From Rhodocyclaceae bacterium (lineage in GTDB: Bacteria; Pseudomonadota; Gammaproteobacteria; Burkholderiales; Rhodocyclaceae): a stretch of 64,000 nt of DNA. The translations under genes and the position numbers were made by a program. This document shows positions 38,792-47,306 of this stretch, one piece after another; position 1 is the stretch's first letter, and each line of letters opens with the position of its first letter. The DNA is taken from contig JADJEF010000003.1 in NCBI GenBank assembly GCA_016702335.1, positions 310,001 to 374,000 of the forward strand, given 5' to 3'. Under the pieces are notes generated by a model. That model saw only the letters and a list, made by a program, of their open reading frames with translations. It was not told where the DNA came from and made no database searches.

Positions 38792-39703
38792 TCATGCGAG
38801 GCCTGCAGCATCGGCAAAGCGGTTGGTCGTAGCGCCAAGCCATTTGCTGAAGGTGCTCAGGCAGGAGCGCTCTTCATGATGCTCGGGATAAATCAAGCGA
38901 TAGGACACGTCGCTTAGTTGCACGTGCGCCACCGGCGTAATCAGGCGGCCCTGGCGGATGTCATCGGCGAACAGAAAGCGGGGCAATAGCGCGATGCCCA
39001 AGCCATGCCTGGCGGCTTCGGCGAGCATGGTGAATAGCTCGTAGCGTGGCCCGGCCAGATCGTTGCTCACGCTGACTCCCGCTGACTCGAACCAGCGGCG
39101 CCAGGCATAAGGGCGAGTGCTTTGCTGCAGCAGCGGGTGGCCGGCTAGATCGGCCGGGCTCATGCCTGCCCGGCGTTTGAGCAGTTGCGGACTGGCCACG
39201 GGAATCAGGTCTTCGCGCATCAGGGGGTGGCTGCGCGTGCCGGGCCAAACGGCATCGCCAAAATAGATGGCGGCATCGAAATTGTTTTCAGCGAAGAGAA
39301 ACGGTCGGGTGTTGGTGGTGAGATTGACGGTGATGTCGGGGTGCAGCTCCTGAAAATCACCGAGCCTCGGGATCAGCCAGCGTGTGGCGAAGGTGGGCAC
39401 CACCGCCAGTTCGAGCGAGCCGCCCAGGCCCTGGCCGGACATGAGTGCCAGGGTGTCGCGTTCCATCTCGTCAAGGCGCGCGGCAATCTGCCGGCTGTAG
39501 GCGGCACCGGCGGCGGTCAGCTTGACCCCGCGCTTGGAGCGGGAGAAGAGCGGCACGCCGAGGAGTTCCTCCAGCGCACCAATTTGCCGGCAGATGGCGC
39601 TCTGCGTCAGTGCCAGCTCCTCTCCTGCCCGGGTAAAGCTTTCATGCCGGGCAGAGGCCTCGAAGGCTTGCAGGGCCCAGGTGCTGGGTAGGGTTCGGCG
39701 CAT
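38792..39703 (-). CDS. LysR-family regulator, probable GcdR for glutaryl-CoA genes
   Basis: 303 aa; the start MRRTLPSTWALQAFEASARH fits family N-termini better than an ATG 29 codons upstream. The winged helix-turn-helix occupies residues ~5-65 (FTRAGEELALTQSAICRQIG, then LLGVPLFSRSKRGVKLT). The effector domain follows (LELAVVPTFATRWLIPRL, a GcvA-like sequence). It is divergent from gcdH, with 122 bases between them, the standard arrangement for a LysR regulator of its neighbour. The ligand is presumably glutarate or glutaryl-CoA, inferred from context only. Confidence 0.88.
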   Translation of the reverse strand: MRRTLPSTWALQAFEASARHESFTRAGEELALTQSAICRQIGALEELLGVPLFSRSKRGVKLTAAGAAYSRQIAARLDEMERDTLALMSGQGLGGSLELAVVPTFATRWLIPRLGDFQELHPDITVNLTTNTRPFLFAENNFDAAIYFGDAVWPGTRSHPLMREDLIPVASPQLLKRRAGMSPADLAGHPLLQQSTRPYAWRRWFESAGVSVSNDLAGPRYELFTMLAEAARHGLGIALLPRFLFADDIRQGRLITPVAHVQLSDVSYRLIYPEHHEERSCLSTFSKWLGATTNRFADAAGLA

Positions 39704-39825
39704 GGTGTGGTTCCTTGACGTGTGCGTTTTACGCACAAGCATAGGCGAATTTATCGGTTGATGGGGCGCTTTGGATTGCGTAAAGTGCATTCATCCAAAC
39801 TGCACACCCACCCGAGGAAATCACC

Positions 39826-41010
39826 ATGGCCAATGCATCGTTCAACTGGGAAGACCCGCTGCTGCTCGACAGTCAATTGACCGACGACGAGCGCATGATC
39901 CGCGAAGCTGCCACCGCGTACTGCCAGGACAAGCTGGCCACGCGTGTGCTCGAAGGCTTTCGCAACGAGCAGACCGACCCGGCGATCTTCCGCGAGATGG
40001 GCGAGCTGGGCTTGCTCGGTTCCACCATTCCTACCGAGTACGGCGGTGCCGGGCTGGGCTATGTGGCCTACGGACTGGTGGCGCGTGAAGTCGAGCGGGT
40101 CGATTCGGGCTACCGCTCAATGATGAGTGTGCAAAGCTCACTGGTCATGGTGCCGATCAATGAATTTGGCAGCGAAGCGCAAAAGCAGAAATACCTGCCC
40201 AAGCTGGCCACCGGCGAGTGGATTGGGTGTTTTGGCCTGACAGAGCCCAACCATGGTTCCGACCCGGGCAGCATGATCACCCGCGCCAAAAAAGTGGCTG
40301 GCGGCTACTCGCTCAGCGGGGCCAAGATGTGGATCACCAATTCGCCCATCGCTGACGTGTTCGTGGTCTGGGCCAAGGACGACGAGGGCAAGATTCGCGG
40401 CTTTATCCTCGAGAAAGGCTGGAAGGGGCTGTCGGCCCCCGTAATCAAGGGCAAGGTGGGCTTGCGCGCTTCGATTACCGGCGAGATCGTGCTCGACGAA
40501 GTGTTTGTGCCGGAAGAGAACGCCTTCCCTGACGTGCGCGGACTCAAAGGCCCGTTCACCTGCCTGAACTCGGCCCGCTACGGCATTTCCTGGGGCGCGC
40601 TCGGTGCGGCCGAAGACTGCTGGTTCCGCGCCCGTCAGTATGTGCTCGACCGCAAACAGTTTGGTCGTCCGCTGGCCGCCAATCAGTTGATCCAGTGGAA
40701 GCTGGCCGAGATGCAGACGGAAATCACGCTCGGCCTGCAAGGCTGCCTGCGCCTCGGACGTATGAAGGACGAGGGCACCGCGGCCGTGGAAATTACCTCG
40801 ATCATGAAGCGCAATTCCTGCGGCAAGGCGCTGGTCATTGCGCGCATGGCACGCGACATGATGGGCGGCAATGGCATCTCGGACGAGTACGGCGTCGCCC
40901 GCCATCTGGTGAATCTTGAAGTGGTGAACACCTACGAAGGCACCCACGACATCCACGCCTTGATTCTGGGTCGTGCCCAGACCGGCATTCAGGCTTTTTT
41001 CGCCGAATAA
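39826..41010 (+). CDS. gcdH: Glutaryl-CoA dehydrogenase
   Basis: The 394-aa acyl-CoA dehydrogenase converts glutaryl-CoA to crotonyl-CoA and CO2 with electron transfer to ETF, in lysine, tryptophan and benzoate catabolism. Motifs: CFGLTEPNHGSDPGSM (flavin/substrate loop), GAKMWITNSPIADVFVVWAK, and NTYEGTHDIHALILGRAQTG near the C-terminus with the catalytic Glu. SARYGISWGALGAAEDCW and GNGISDEYGVARHLVNLE are typical of GcdH rather than short-chain dehydrogenases. A ribosome-binding site (GAGGAAA) stands before ATG. The CoA-transferase gene follows by 4 bases. Confidence 0.95.
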   Translation: MANASFNWEDPLLLDSQLTDDERMIREAATAYCQDKLATRVLEGFRNEQTDPAIFREMGELGLLGSTIPTEYGGAGLGYVAYGLVAREVERVDSGYRSMMSVQSSLVMVPINEFGSEAQKQKYLPKLATGEWIGCFGLTEPNHGSDPGSMITRAKKVAGGYSLSGAKMWITNSPIADVFVVWAKDDEGKIRGFILEKGWKGLSAPVIKGKVGLRASITGEIVLDEVFVPEENAFPDVRGLKGPFTCLNSARYGISWGALGAAEDCWFRARQYVLDRKQFGRPLAANQLIQWKLAEMQTEITLGLQGCLRLGRMKDEGTAAVEITSIMKRNSCGKALVIARMARDMMGGNGISDEYGVARHLVNLEVVNTYEGTHDIHALILGRAQTGIQAFFAE

Positions 41011-41014
41011 AGCC

Positions 41015-42250
41015 ATGAGCGCAGGACAAACCACGGCACTCGGCCACATTCGGGTGCTCGACCTGACCCGAATTCTGGCCGGGCCGTGGGCGACACAGTT
41101 GCTCGCCGACCTGGGTGCCGACGTGATCAAGATCGAGCGCCCCGGCGTGGGTGACGACACGCGCCACTGGGGCCCACCCTTTCTCAAGGATGCGCACGGC
41201 AACGCCACAGACGTCGCCGCCTACTATCTGGCCGCCAATCGCAACAAACGCTCGGTGACCATCGACTTCACCCAGCCCGAGGGGCAGGCACTGGTGCGCG
41301 AGCTGGCAAAGCATTGCGACATCGTGATGGAAAACTTCAAGGTCGGCGGCCTGACTCAGTACGGCCTCGACTACGCATCGCTAAAGGCGATCAACCCCAA
41401 GCTGATCTATTGCTCGATCACCGGCTTCGGGCAGGACGGCCCCTACGCCCCGCGTGCCGGCTACGATTTTCTCGTGCAGGGCATGGGCGGGCTGATGAGC
41501 CTGACCGGCCGCCCCGATGGCGACGCCGGTGCCGGCCCGATGAAAGTCGGCGTGGCGCTAACCGATATCTTGACCGGCCTCTATGCCGGCAATGCCGTAC
41601 TCGCCGCGCTGGCCTATCGCGAGCGCACCGGCGAGGGCCAATACATCGACATGTCGCTGCTCGACGTGCAGGTCGCCACGCTCGCCAATCAGGCCATGAA
41701 CTATCTGACCACGGGTAACTCACCCGCGCGCATGGGCAATGCGCACCCCAACATCGTGCCCTATCAGGATTTCCCCACCGCCGACGGCTACATGATTCTG
41801 GCCATCGGCAACGACAGCCAGTTCGCCAAATTCTGCGCCGTGGCCGGGCGCACCGAGATTGCGATTGACGAAAACTATGCCACGAACAAGGCGCGGGTGG
41901 CCAACCGCGCAGCACTGATTCCGCTGCTGCAAGACATCACGCGCACGCGCAGCACCAGCGCATGGATCGCGGTGCTCGAAGAGGCGGGCGTGCCCTGCGG
42001 CCCGATCAACACGGTGGAGCAGGCGTTTGCCGACAAGCAGGTGCAGCATCGCGGCATGCGGGTGGAGATGGATCATCCGGTGGCCGGTACGGTCGCGCTG
42101 GCGGCCAGTCCGATGCGTTTGTCCGCGTCGCCCGTGAGCTACCGCCGCCCGCCGCCCGGCTTGGGCGAGCACACACAGGATGTGCTGGGTGACTTGCTAG
42201 GTCTTGACGCTGAAGCCTTGGCGCGACTCAAGGCGGGCAAGGTAATCTGA
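41015..42250 (+). CDS. CaiB/BaiF-family CoA-transferase (probably glutarate-specific)
   Basis: 411 aa, family III CoA-transferase. MSAGQTTALGHIRVLDLTRI is chosen as the start because an upstream ATG lies inside gcdH. Motifs: LAGPWATQLLADLGADVIKI (CoA-binding N-terminus), AANRNKRSVTIDF, CSITGFGQDGPYAPRAGYDF, with the catalytic-region Asp in GMGGLMSLTGRPDGDAG. Beside gcdH these enzymes act as succinyl-CoA:glutarate CoA-transferases that feed glutaryl-CoA to the dehydrogenase. Substrate is inferred from the neighbour. Confidence 0.9.
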   Translation: MSAGQTTALGHIRVLDLTRILAGPWATQLLADLGADVIKIERPGVGDDTRHWGPPFLKDAHGNATDVAAYYLAANRNKRSVTIDFTQPEGQALVRELAKHCDIVMENFKVGGLTQYGLDYASLKAINPKLIYCSITGFGQDGPYAPRAGYDFLVQGMGGLMSLTGRPDGDAGAGPMKVGVALTDILTGLYAGNAVLAALAYRERTGEGQYIDMSLLDVQVATLANQAMNYLTTGNSPARMGNAHPNIVPYQDFPTADGYMILAIGNDSQFAKFCAVAGRTEIAIDENYATNKARVANRAALIPLLQDITRTRSTSAWIAVLEEAGVPCGPINTVEQAFADKQVQHRGMRVEMDHPVAGTVALAASPMRLSASPVSYRRPPPGLGEHTQDVLGDLLGLDAEALARLKAGKVI

Positions 42251-42293
42251 GACTTCGCTGTCGCGCCGTACCGCTGGGGTTCGGCCGGTACGC

Positions 42294-42536
42294 TCAGCGG
42301 TGCGGCAGGGGATGCAGAAAGGTGCGCGCCCGGTCGTCGGCTTCGGCCTGATGCATCGCGGTGATGCTCTTCCCGAAGGCGTCGCGCTTGGCGCGATCGC
42401 CCTGAGTGGCCTCGATGCTGCGTATGCAGCGCCAGCGCTTGCCGCTGCGCGTGGCGATCTGGCGCATTTCTTCAACGGGGTGGTGCGTGCGGCAGTGGTA
42501 GCAAAACGCTGTTTCGAGGGCAGCAGATACGGCCAT
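42294..42536 (-). CDS. Small Cys/His-rich protein, 80 aa, unknown function
   Basis: The start at 42536 is fixed by a near-perfect ribosome-binding site (AAGGAGG, eight bases upstream). The sequence MAVSAALETAFCYHCRTHHP, then a basic stretch with RWRCIRSIEATQG, suggests a small zinc-ribbon-like fold (CxxC...H...C). The remainder is polar and charged. There is no signal peptide. It stands between the CoA-transferase (convergent, 43-base gap) and the HPt gene, with no obvious functional link to either. The strong translation signal argues it is expressed. Confidence 0.65.
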   Translation of the reverse strand: MAVSAALETAFCYHCRTHHPVEEMRQIATRSGKRWRCIRSIEATQGDRAKRDAFGKSITAMHQAEADDRARTFLHPLPHR

Positions 42537-42645
42537 GTTCGCAACCTCCTTGGTCATTTGAAGGGCAATTGTGTGAGCATTGCTGTCACTTTGATCGCCC
42601 GAATGCAGGGGTATTAAGTCAGCCAGTTTGGCGTTTTCGCGGATC

Positions 42646-42677
42646 AATCGCCGTCTTACCAGCGCCGACTTGCGGAA
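42646..42677 (+). repeat. Dispersed ~30-bp motif, intergenic copy 1
   Basis: The copy reads AATCGCCGT, CTTA, CCAGCGCCGACTTGC, GGAA. It stands 9 bases beyond the stop codon of the HPt gene (minus strand). See the copies at 45174, 50418, 62701, 55707 and 6912. Confidence 0.75.
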
Positions 42678-42685
42678 AGGTGCAT

Positions 42686-44602
42686 TTATTTGCGCTTGAG
42701 CTGCTCGACCAGAGCAAAAATCCGCTCGGGTTCAAACGGCGCTTCGCCCTTGGCCGAGATGCCGTCGCAGATGGCTTGTGCAAATTGCGCAGCTTCATTG
42801 GCGAGCGTTGATAGCTCCGGCGGGTAGGGCGCGCCAGCGGGCAGCCAGTCATTGAACGCGTGTTCGACGCCCGCCATGACGCTCGACAGCTTGTCCAGAC
42901 CCACCATTGCCGAACTACCCTTGAGGGTATGGAAGCCGCGACGGATGGTGGTGGCTTCGTCTTTGGTCGCCAGGGGCTTGCCCGGGGAGGCAAAGCAGAG
43001 GATGTCGCCGATGACGTCAGTCGCTTCTTCCAGGAAGATCTCGAACATCTCGCGATCAGTGGTCGCTTCGACCGCCGCCGGCTTGCGCGTGATGTGCAGG
43101 TAGCGTTCGGGGATATCTTCGATCAGCAGGTGCGCGTCATCCGGGCGCACGTGGGCGATGTCCAGATAGCGCGCCAGGCAGTCGATCGCCTGAATGATGC
43201 TGGGTTTGGACTCGGCATCGGCGTGCTGGTTGATGTAGGCCGTGATCATCTGGGTGGCCTCAACGCCCTCGTTAAGGCCAATGACGGCTTGCACGGCGGT
43301 GACCACTTCCAGCAGTTCGGTGGTGCTGAGCAGTTCATCACGCTCGAACGCCGCCTTCGCGGCCCGCACGTCGATCGCTGCCTCATGGGCGACATCGACA
43401 TGGGCGGCGCGGCCAGAGTCGCGCACCGAATCGGTCGAGCCGAACTGCTCGATGTCGTCGGCGGCATCCCATTCCTCGGCCGCCACGCTGGCCACGATGG
43501 CGGAGTCGCGGGTATCCACGGCATCCATGTAGCGAGCCATGAACTGGTTGACGTGGTCGAACAGTTCCTTGCCCTCTTCGTAACGCTTCTTGGTGACGGC
43601 GGTGGTCAGTTTCTTGAAGGCATCGGCGAGCTTCTTGAGGTCATTGTTGCCACCGGAGATCAGGCGCAGCATGTCTACGGTCTGCGCCAGTTCCTGCTTG
43701 CCGGTACCTTTCTCCATGTATTTCTGCCAGGCCTCGACCGACTCATTGAAGGCGGCAACGAACATGTCGGCAGGGGGGAATTCGGCAATATGCGGCGCAT
43801 CGGTCGATAGCAGGTCGGTCAGCGCCAGGCGCTGAATCAGCAGTTCGACGCGCTTTTGCTCGCCCTGGCTGTGGGCAATGGCGTAGGCCAGACGAGAGGT
43901 GACCGAGTGGTCGGTCAGCAGGCTGACGTTCATCGCCGCTTTGACCAGTGCGCCGATACGCGAGAACAGCAGCTTGTTCTCGGCGGTGAGCGCCAGTGTT
44001 TTGTCAGCCACGGCCGAAACAAAGGCGGCACCGAAGACGATGGGCGTGAAGTAGGGGTTCTGCGGGCGGCGGTTTTCAATGGCGATCAGACTGCTGCGGA
44101 TATCGTCCATTGCGGCTTCTTCGCCCTTGAGAAAACGCAGCATGCCCTTGTTGAAGTTGGTCAGATGCGTTTTGGTCGCCGCAAAGAAGACCGGTCCGCA
44201 GGTGCCGTCGCCGGGCAGGTTGGGGATCACTGGCAGAAAGAAGCAGGCCTGCGGCGGCGGCGTCGAATTGCGTGCCTCGGCCATATTCGCCACCAGCGGA
44301 TACATGTAGAGCGAGGGCACGATCTCGCCTTTGCCGAGCAGGTCGAATTCGTGCCGGATGGCCAGCATGGAAGGGTGGTAGGTCGAGCGTGGCAGCTTGG
44401 CGATGATGGCCTGAACGGTTTCTTGAATCAGCATCGGCAGGGCATTGATACCCGCCTCGGTGAGCGAGCGCACCATGTCGGCCGCCAGTGTGGCGTCAAT
44501 GGCCTGGTTGGCCTCGGTCGCCTGACGAAGGGTTTCCCAATGGGTCAGGTTGGCTTCTGCGCTGGCGCGGATGCGGGCGATGTCTACGTAGCGTTCAATC
44601 AT
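42686..44602 (-). CDS. HPt-domain signalling protein without kinase domain (ChpA/PilL N-terminal-like)
   Basis: The 638-aa cytosolic, helix-rich protein has a histidine phosphotransfer domain in its last 130 residues: TIRRGFHTLKGSSAMVGLDK (phospho-acceptor His near residue 556, HxxKG signature) and VEHAFNDWLP. An Asp/Glu-rich EIFLEEATDVIGDIL leads into it. The first 400 residues (LTHWETLRQATEANQAIDA, TYHPSMLAIRHEFDLLGKGE) resemble the N-terminal region of large ChpA/PilL chemotaxis-type kinases, but no dimerisation, ATPase or CheW domain follows. It may be a phosphorelay intermediate. The CheY-like gene lies 39 bases upstream on the same strand, its likely partner. Confidence 0.82.
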   Translation of the reverse strand: MIERYVDIARIRASAEANLTHWETLRQATEANQAIDATLAADMVRSLTEAGINALPMLIQETVQAIIAKLPRSTYHPSMLAIRHEFDLLGKGEIVPSLYMYPLVANMAEARNSTPPPQACFFLPVIPNLPGDGTCGPVFFAATKTHLTNFNKGMLRFLKGEEAAMDDIRSSLIAIENRRPQNPYFTPIVFGAAFVSAVADKTLALTAENKLLFSRIGALVKAAMNVSLLTDHSVTSRLAYAIAHSQGEQKRVELLIQRLALTDLLSTDAPHIAEFPPADMFVAAFNESVEAWQKYMEKGTGKQELAQTVDMLRLISGGNNDLKKLADAFKKLTTAVTKKRYEEGKELFDHVNQFMARYMDAVDTRDSAIVASVAAEEWDAADDIEQFGSTDSVRDSGRAAHVDVAHEAAIDVRAAKAAFERDELLSTTELLEVVTAVQAVIGLNEGVEATQMITAYINQHADAESKPSIIQAIDCLARYLDIAHVRPDDAHLLIEDIPERYLHITRKPAAVEATTDREMFEIFLEEATDVIGDILCFASPGKPLATKDEATTIRRGFHTLKGSSAMVGLDKLSSVMAGVEHAFNDWLPAGAPYPPELSTLANEAAQFAQAICDGISAKGEAPFEPERIFALVEQLKRK

Positions 44603-44641
44603 GGGCTCGGGCGGCGTTCAGGCTGGCGATGAAGCCGGCAT

Positions 44642-45022
44642 TCACGCCGGTGGCTTCCAGTTGAGATGTTTAGCCAGCACCGCGTACAAGGCGGGCTTGG
44701 CGAAAGGCTTGACGATGTAGCCATCGGCATGGGCCACCCGCGCACGTGCCTGATCAAGCATGCCGTCCTTGCTGGTAAGCATGACAATGGGAATCTTGGC
44801 GTAGGTCGGGTTGCCCTTGATCACCGAGCAGAATTTGTAGCCATCGAGGCGGGGCATCATGACATCGGCAAAAATGATGTCCGGCTTTTCGTCCTTGACC
44901 ACCTTGAGCGCGATGTAGCCGTTTTCGGCTTCCACCACGATAAAGCCCTGCGCCGTGGCAGAAGCTTTCAAGGACGCACGTATCGTGCGGCTATCGTCGA
45001 CAACGAGAATTTTGTGAGCCAT
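44642..45022 (-). CDS. CheY/PilG-like single-domain response regulator
   Basis: 126 aa, a receiver domain only. Acidic pocket at D9-D10 (ILVVDDSRTIRASL), phosphorylation site Asp53 (IIFADVMMPRLDG), Thr83 (MLTSKDGMLD) and Lys105 (YIVKPFAKP) are all present, so it should be phosphorylatable. The DSRTIRASL and GYKFCSVIKGN pattern is close to PilG of twitching-motility pathways. No output domain: it acts by protein contact. It shares a strand with the HPt gene and is probably phosphorylated through it. Confidence 0.9.
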   Translation of the reverse strand: MAHKILVVDDSRTIRASLKASATAQGFIVVEAENGYIALKVVKDEKPDIIFADVMMPRLDGYKFCSVIKGNPTYAKIPIVMLTSKDGMLDQARARVAHADGYIVKPFAKPALYAVLAKHLNWKPPA

Positions 45023-45173
45023 GGAGACTCATCTTAACGGGAAAGAGACAGAACGCAAATGCCTTGGTCGGGCAAGGCTACATTTCCGGAACGGCGGCGC
45101 CATTATTCTCGGGTCGTGAGCAAAAAAGTCACGTGACCCGCCAAGGGGGGGGCGGCGGCCGCACGGTTGTGCG

Positions 45174-45205
45174 AATCGCCGTGTTACCAGCGCCGACTTT
45201 CGGAA
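45174..45205 (+). repeat. Dispersed ~30-bp motif, intergenic copy 2
   Basis: The copy reads AATCGCCGT, GTTA, CCAGCGCCGACTT, TCGGAA, and directly abuts the stop codon of the flavodoxin-like gene at 45206. The flanking 45145-45165 is G-rich. Confidence 0.75.
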
Positions 45206-45781
45206 CTACCTGTTCCAGCGTGCCGCCACCTCGGCGATACGGGCACCAAACTGCCTTGCCGTGTCCAGATCGCCGGGCAGCGGGCCTTCCTCAGGCGAGG
45301 CGTCCGAAGGCGACTGGGCCATCAAGCCCGAGAACGAACCCAGCCAATTGATGTCATTGCGCTCGGCCGCCTTGGCATTGGAAGGCATCATGCCGGTGCC
45401 GGCCCAGATCATGCTGTGCTGCATCGACAAGGTGAATAGATAGTGCAGGGTGGACAGCTTGTCGCCATTGATCGTGGCCGAGTTGGTAAAGCCGGCCGCA
45501 ATCTTGTTCTTCCACTTTTGGGCGAACCAGGGCTTTGAACTGGCATCGGCAAATTTCTTGAACTGCCACGACACGGAGCCCATGTAGGTGGGCGAGCCAA
45601 AGATAATGGCGTCGGCGGCTTCGAGCGTGGCCCAGTCGGCGTCAGTGATGTTGCCTTCCTTGTCAATGGCGATCAGGCTGACCGTGCTACTGGCAACCCC
45701 GGCGGCACCGGCGCGTACGGACTCGGCCTGCTTGGCGGTGTGGCCGTAGCCGCTGTGATAGACGATGGCAATGTGACTCAT
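45206..45781 (-). CDS. Flavodoxin-fold NAD(P)H quinone reductase/WrbA-like protein
   Basis: 191 aa. The start MSHIAIVYHSGYGHTAKQAE is supported by AAGGAGA upstream. The FMN phosphate-binding loop is HSGYGHTA; the second flavin-contact loop is AIIFGSPTYMGSVSWQFKKF, and the third region is TLHYLFTLSMQHSMIWAGTG. This is the WrbA/NQO-type flavodoxin-like family: two-electron quinone reduction that protects from oxidative stress. It stands alone on the minus strand, between the CheY-like and the cyclase genes. Confidence 0.88.
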   Translation of the reverse strand: MSHIAIVYHSGYGHTAKQAESVRAGAAGVASSTVSLIAIDKEGNITDADWATLEAADAIIFGSPTYMGSVSWQFKKFADASSKPWFAQKWKNKIAAGFTNSATINGDKLSTLHYLFTLSMQHSMIWAGTGMMPSNAKAAERNDINWLGSFSGLMAQSPSDASPEEGPLPGDLDTARQFGARIAEVAARWNR

Positions 45782-45889
45782 GATGACGCTCTCCTTGGAT
45801 GATCGGTTGTTTAAAAGGGCAGATTGACAGAGTCGGCCTGGCAATAGGTTGCACTTGGAGCAACAGTCTTTTCCAGTGCGCGTCGGAAC

Positions 45890-47092
45890 TCAAGCGGGCA
45901 ACGAAGTAAACAGCTCCTGTTCCCCCGCCACGCCACGCAGGTCGTGATGACCGAGGCTGCGCAAGGATGTGGCGAGTTCGCGGGCGAAGTCACTCGAAAC
46001 CAGCAGCGGCGAATTGAGTTCCTTGGTCTTGGACTGGATACGCGCAGTCATGTTGACGGCAGGACCAACGACATTGAAGGCAAGGCGATCCGGTGAGCCG
46101 ACGTTGGCATGGGTAACTGTACCAACATGCAATCCGAGGCCAAATTCGATCACCGCCCTCCCGGCGGCGCGTCGCTGTGCATTGATGTCGGCAATCGCAG
46201 AAAAGGCGCTAACCGCCGCTGTCAATGCCCCGTTGCAGACATCGGCGCGTTGCGAAGGCGACTTGATTTCAAAAACGATCAGGATGGCATCGCCGATGAA
46301 CTGGAGAATCTCGCCCCCGCGCGTTGTGGCGGCCGCGGCACAGTGCTCGAAGTAGTCGTTGAGCAACGAAAGCAGTTCCACGGTGTCCAGCGTTTCTGAC
46401 AAATGCGTGAAGCCGCGCAGGTCGGAGTACCAGAAAGCGGCGTCGATCCGGTCGCCGTCCCCGCGCTTTACCTGACCATGCAGGATGCGCTCGCCGATGC
46501 GCGGGCCGACGAAAGTATTGAGCAGGCCAAGTGCGGTGGCGCGCGTGCCAATGATTTCGATCAAGGGGGCCAGCAATCTGGCCAATACCGTGAGCCGTTC
46601 GATGTCGGCCTCACTGAAGCCTTCCGCAGCATCTGATGCCGCGGTAAAGATACTGACTAGCGTAGTTCCATAGTGCACGGGTAGCGCCAGGTAGTCGCTC
46701 AATCCTGCGGCACGCAGCTCGGTAAACAGGCTGTATTCGCCGGACTCGGCTTGGCGGGCAACACGCTGGCGAAACGCCGTGCGGTGCTGTTGCACATAAA
46801 AGACCGGGCTATCTGTAAACGTCGGGGTGGCTGCCGAACTATGGGGAAAGCTGTCGTGCCTTGCGCCGTCTGTGCGGCTCCAGCGTACCGACCACCCGGC
46901 AAACTGCGGGTGCAGAGTCCGGCTTATGAAGGCCAGACGGCCAATCCTCGCACCTGCGGCGTCAAGCTGCCCTGCGAGTGCTCCGATCAGGGCTACCGGG
47001 TCGCGCAGCTTTTGCGCATCGCCGAGCAGCCACAGGGCCACCGGGGCAAGTGACCAGCCTTCGTCGGGGCCGAACAATAAGTGAGGATTCAT
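45890..47092 (-). CDS. Class III adenylate/guanylate cyclase with N-terminal sensor region
   Basis: The 400-aa cytosolic protein has a class III cyclase domain in residues ~210-390: DAAFWYSDLRGFTHLSETLD (metal-binding Asp), TRGGEILQFIGDAILIVFE (second Asp) and GLHVGTVTHANVGSPDRLAF. The position usually held by the purine-selecting Lys (the residue three before GD) is Gln here, which leaves ATP/GTP preference open. The N-terminal ~200 residues include TTLVSIFTAASDAAEGFSEA and DIERLTVLARLLAPLIEI, a GAF-like end leading to the catalytic part. There are no membrane segments. It is divergent from the TAXI gene across 214 bases. Confidence 0.88.
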   Translation of the reverse strand: MNPHLLFGPDEGWSLAPVALWLLGDAQKLRDPVALIGALAGQLDAAGARIGRLAFISRTLHPQFAGWSVRWSRTDGARHDSFPHSSAATPTFTDSPVFYVQQHRTAFRQRVARQAESGEYSLFTELRAAGLSDYLALPVHYGTTLVSIFTAASDAAEGFSEADIERLTVLARLLAPLIEIIGTRATALGLLNTFVGPRIGERILHGQVKRGDGDRIDAAFWYSDLRGFTHLSETLDTVELLSLLNDYFEHCAAAATTRGGEILQFIGDAILIVFEIKSPSQRADVCNGALTAAVSAFSAIADINAQRRAAGRAVIEFGLGLHVGTVTHANVGSPDRLAFNVVGPAVNMTARIQSKTKELNSPLLVSSDFARELATSLRSLGHHDLRGVAGEQELFTSLPA

Positions 47093-47306
47093 GCGGGCTT
47101 TCAGGCGAAATGAGATCGTTGAGTATTAACCGGCAACGACGGTCGGTCAATGCGCTCGCCTTGACGCAGTTATTGCCGAGTGCTTGACATGGCGTGCCCC
47201 GCGTTCATGGCCGCAGAGCGCATGGCGAACGACTATGATCGGGTTTCGTGGTCAGACGGTGCATGCGCCGACTCGAGTTTTTGTATCTTTCGCCAAAGTG
47301 AGTTCC

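Noticed and set aside
40138..41208. 356-codon minus-strand open frame opposite gcdH
   Set aside because: gcdH has full acyl-CoA dehydrogenase motifs on the plus strand; the antisense frame has none.
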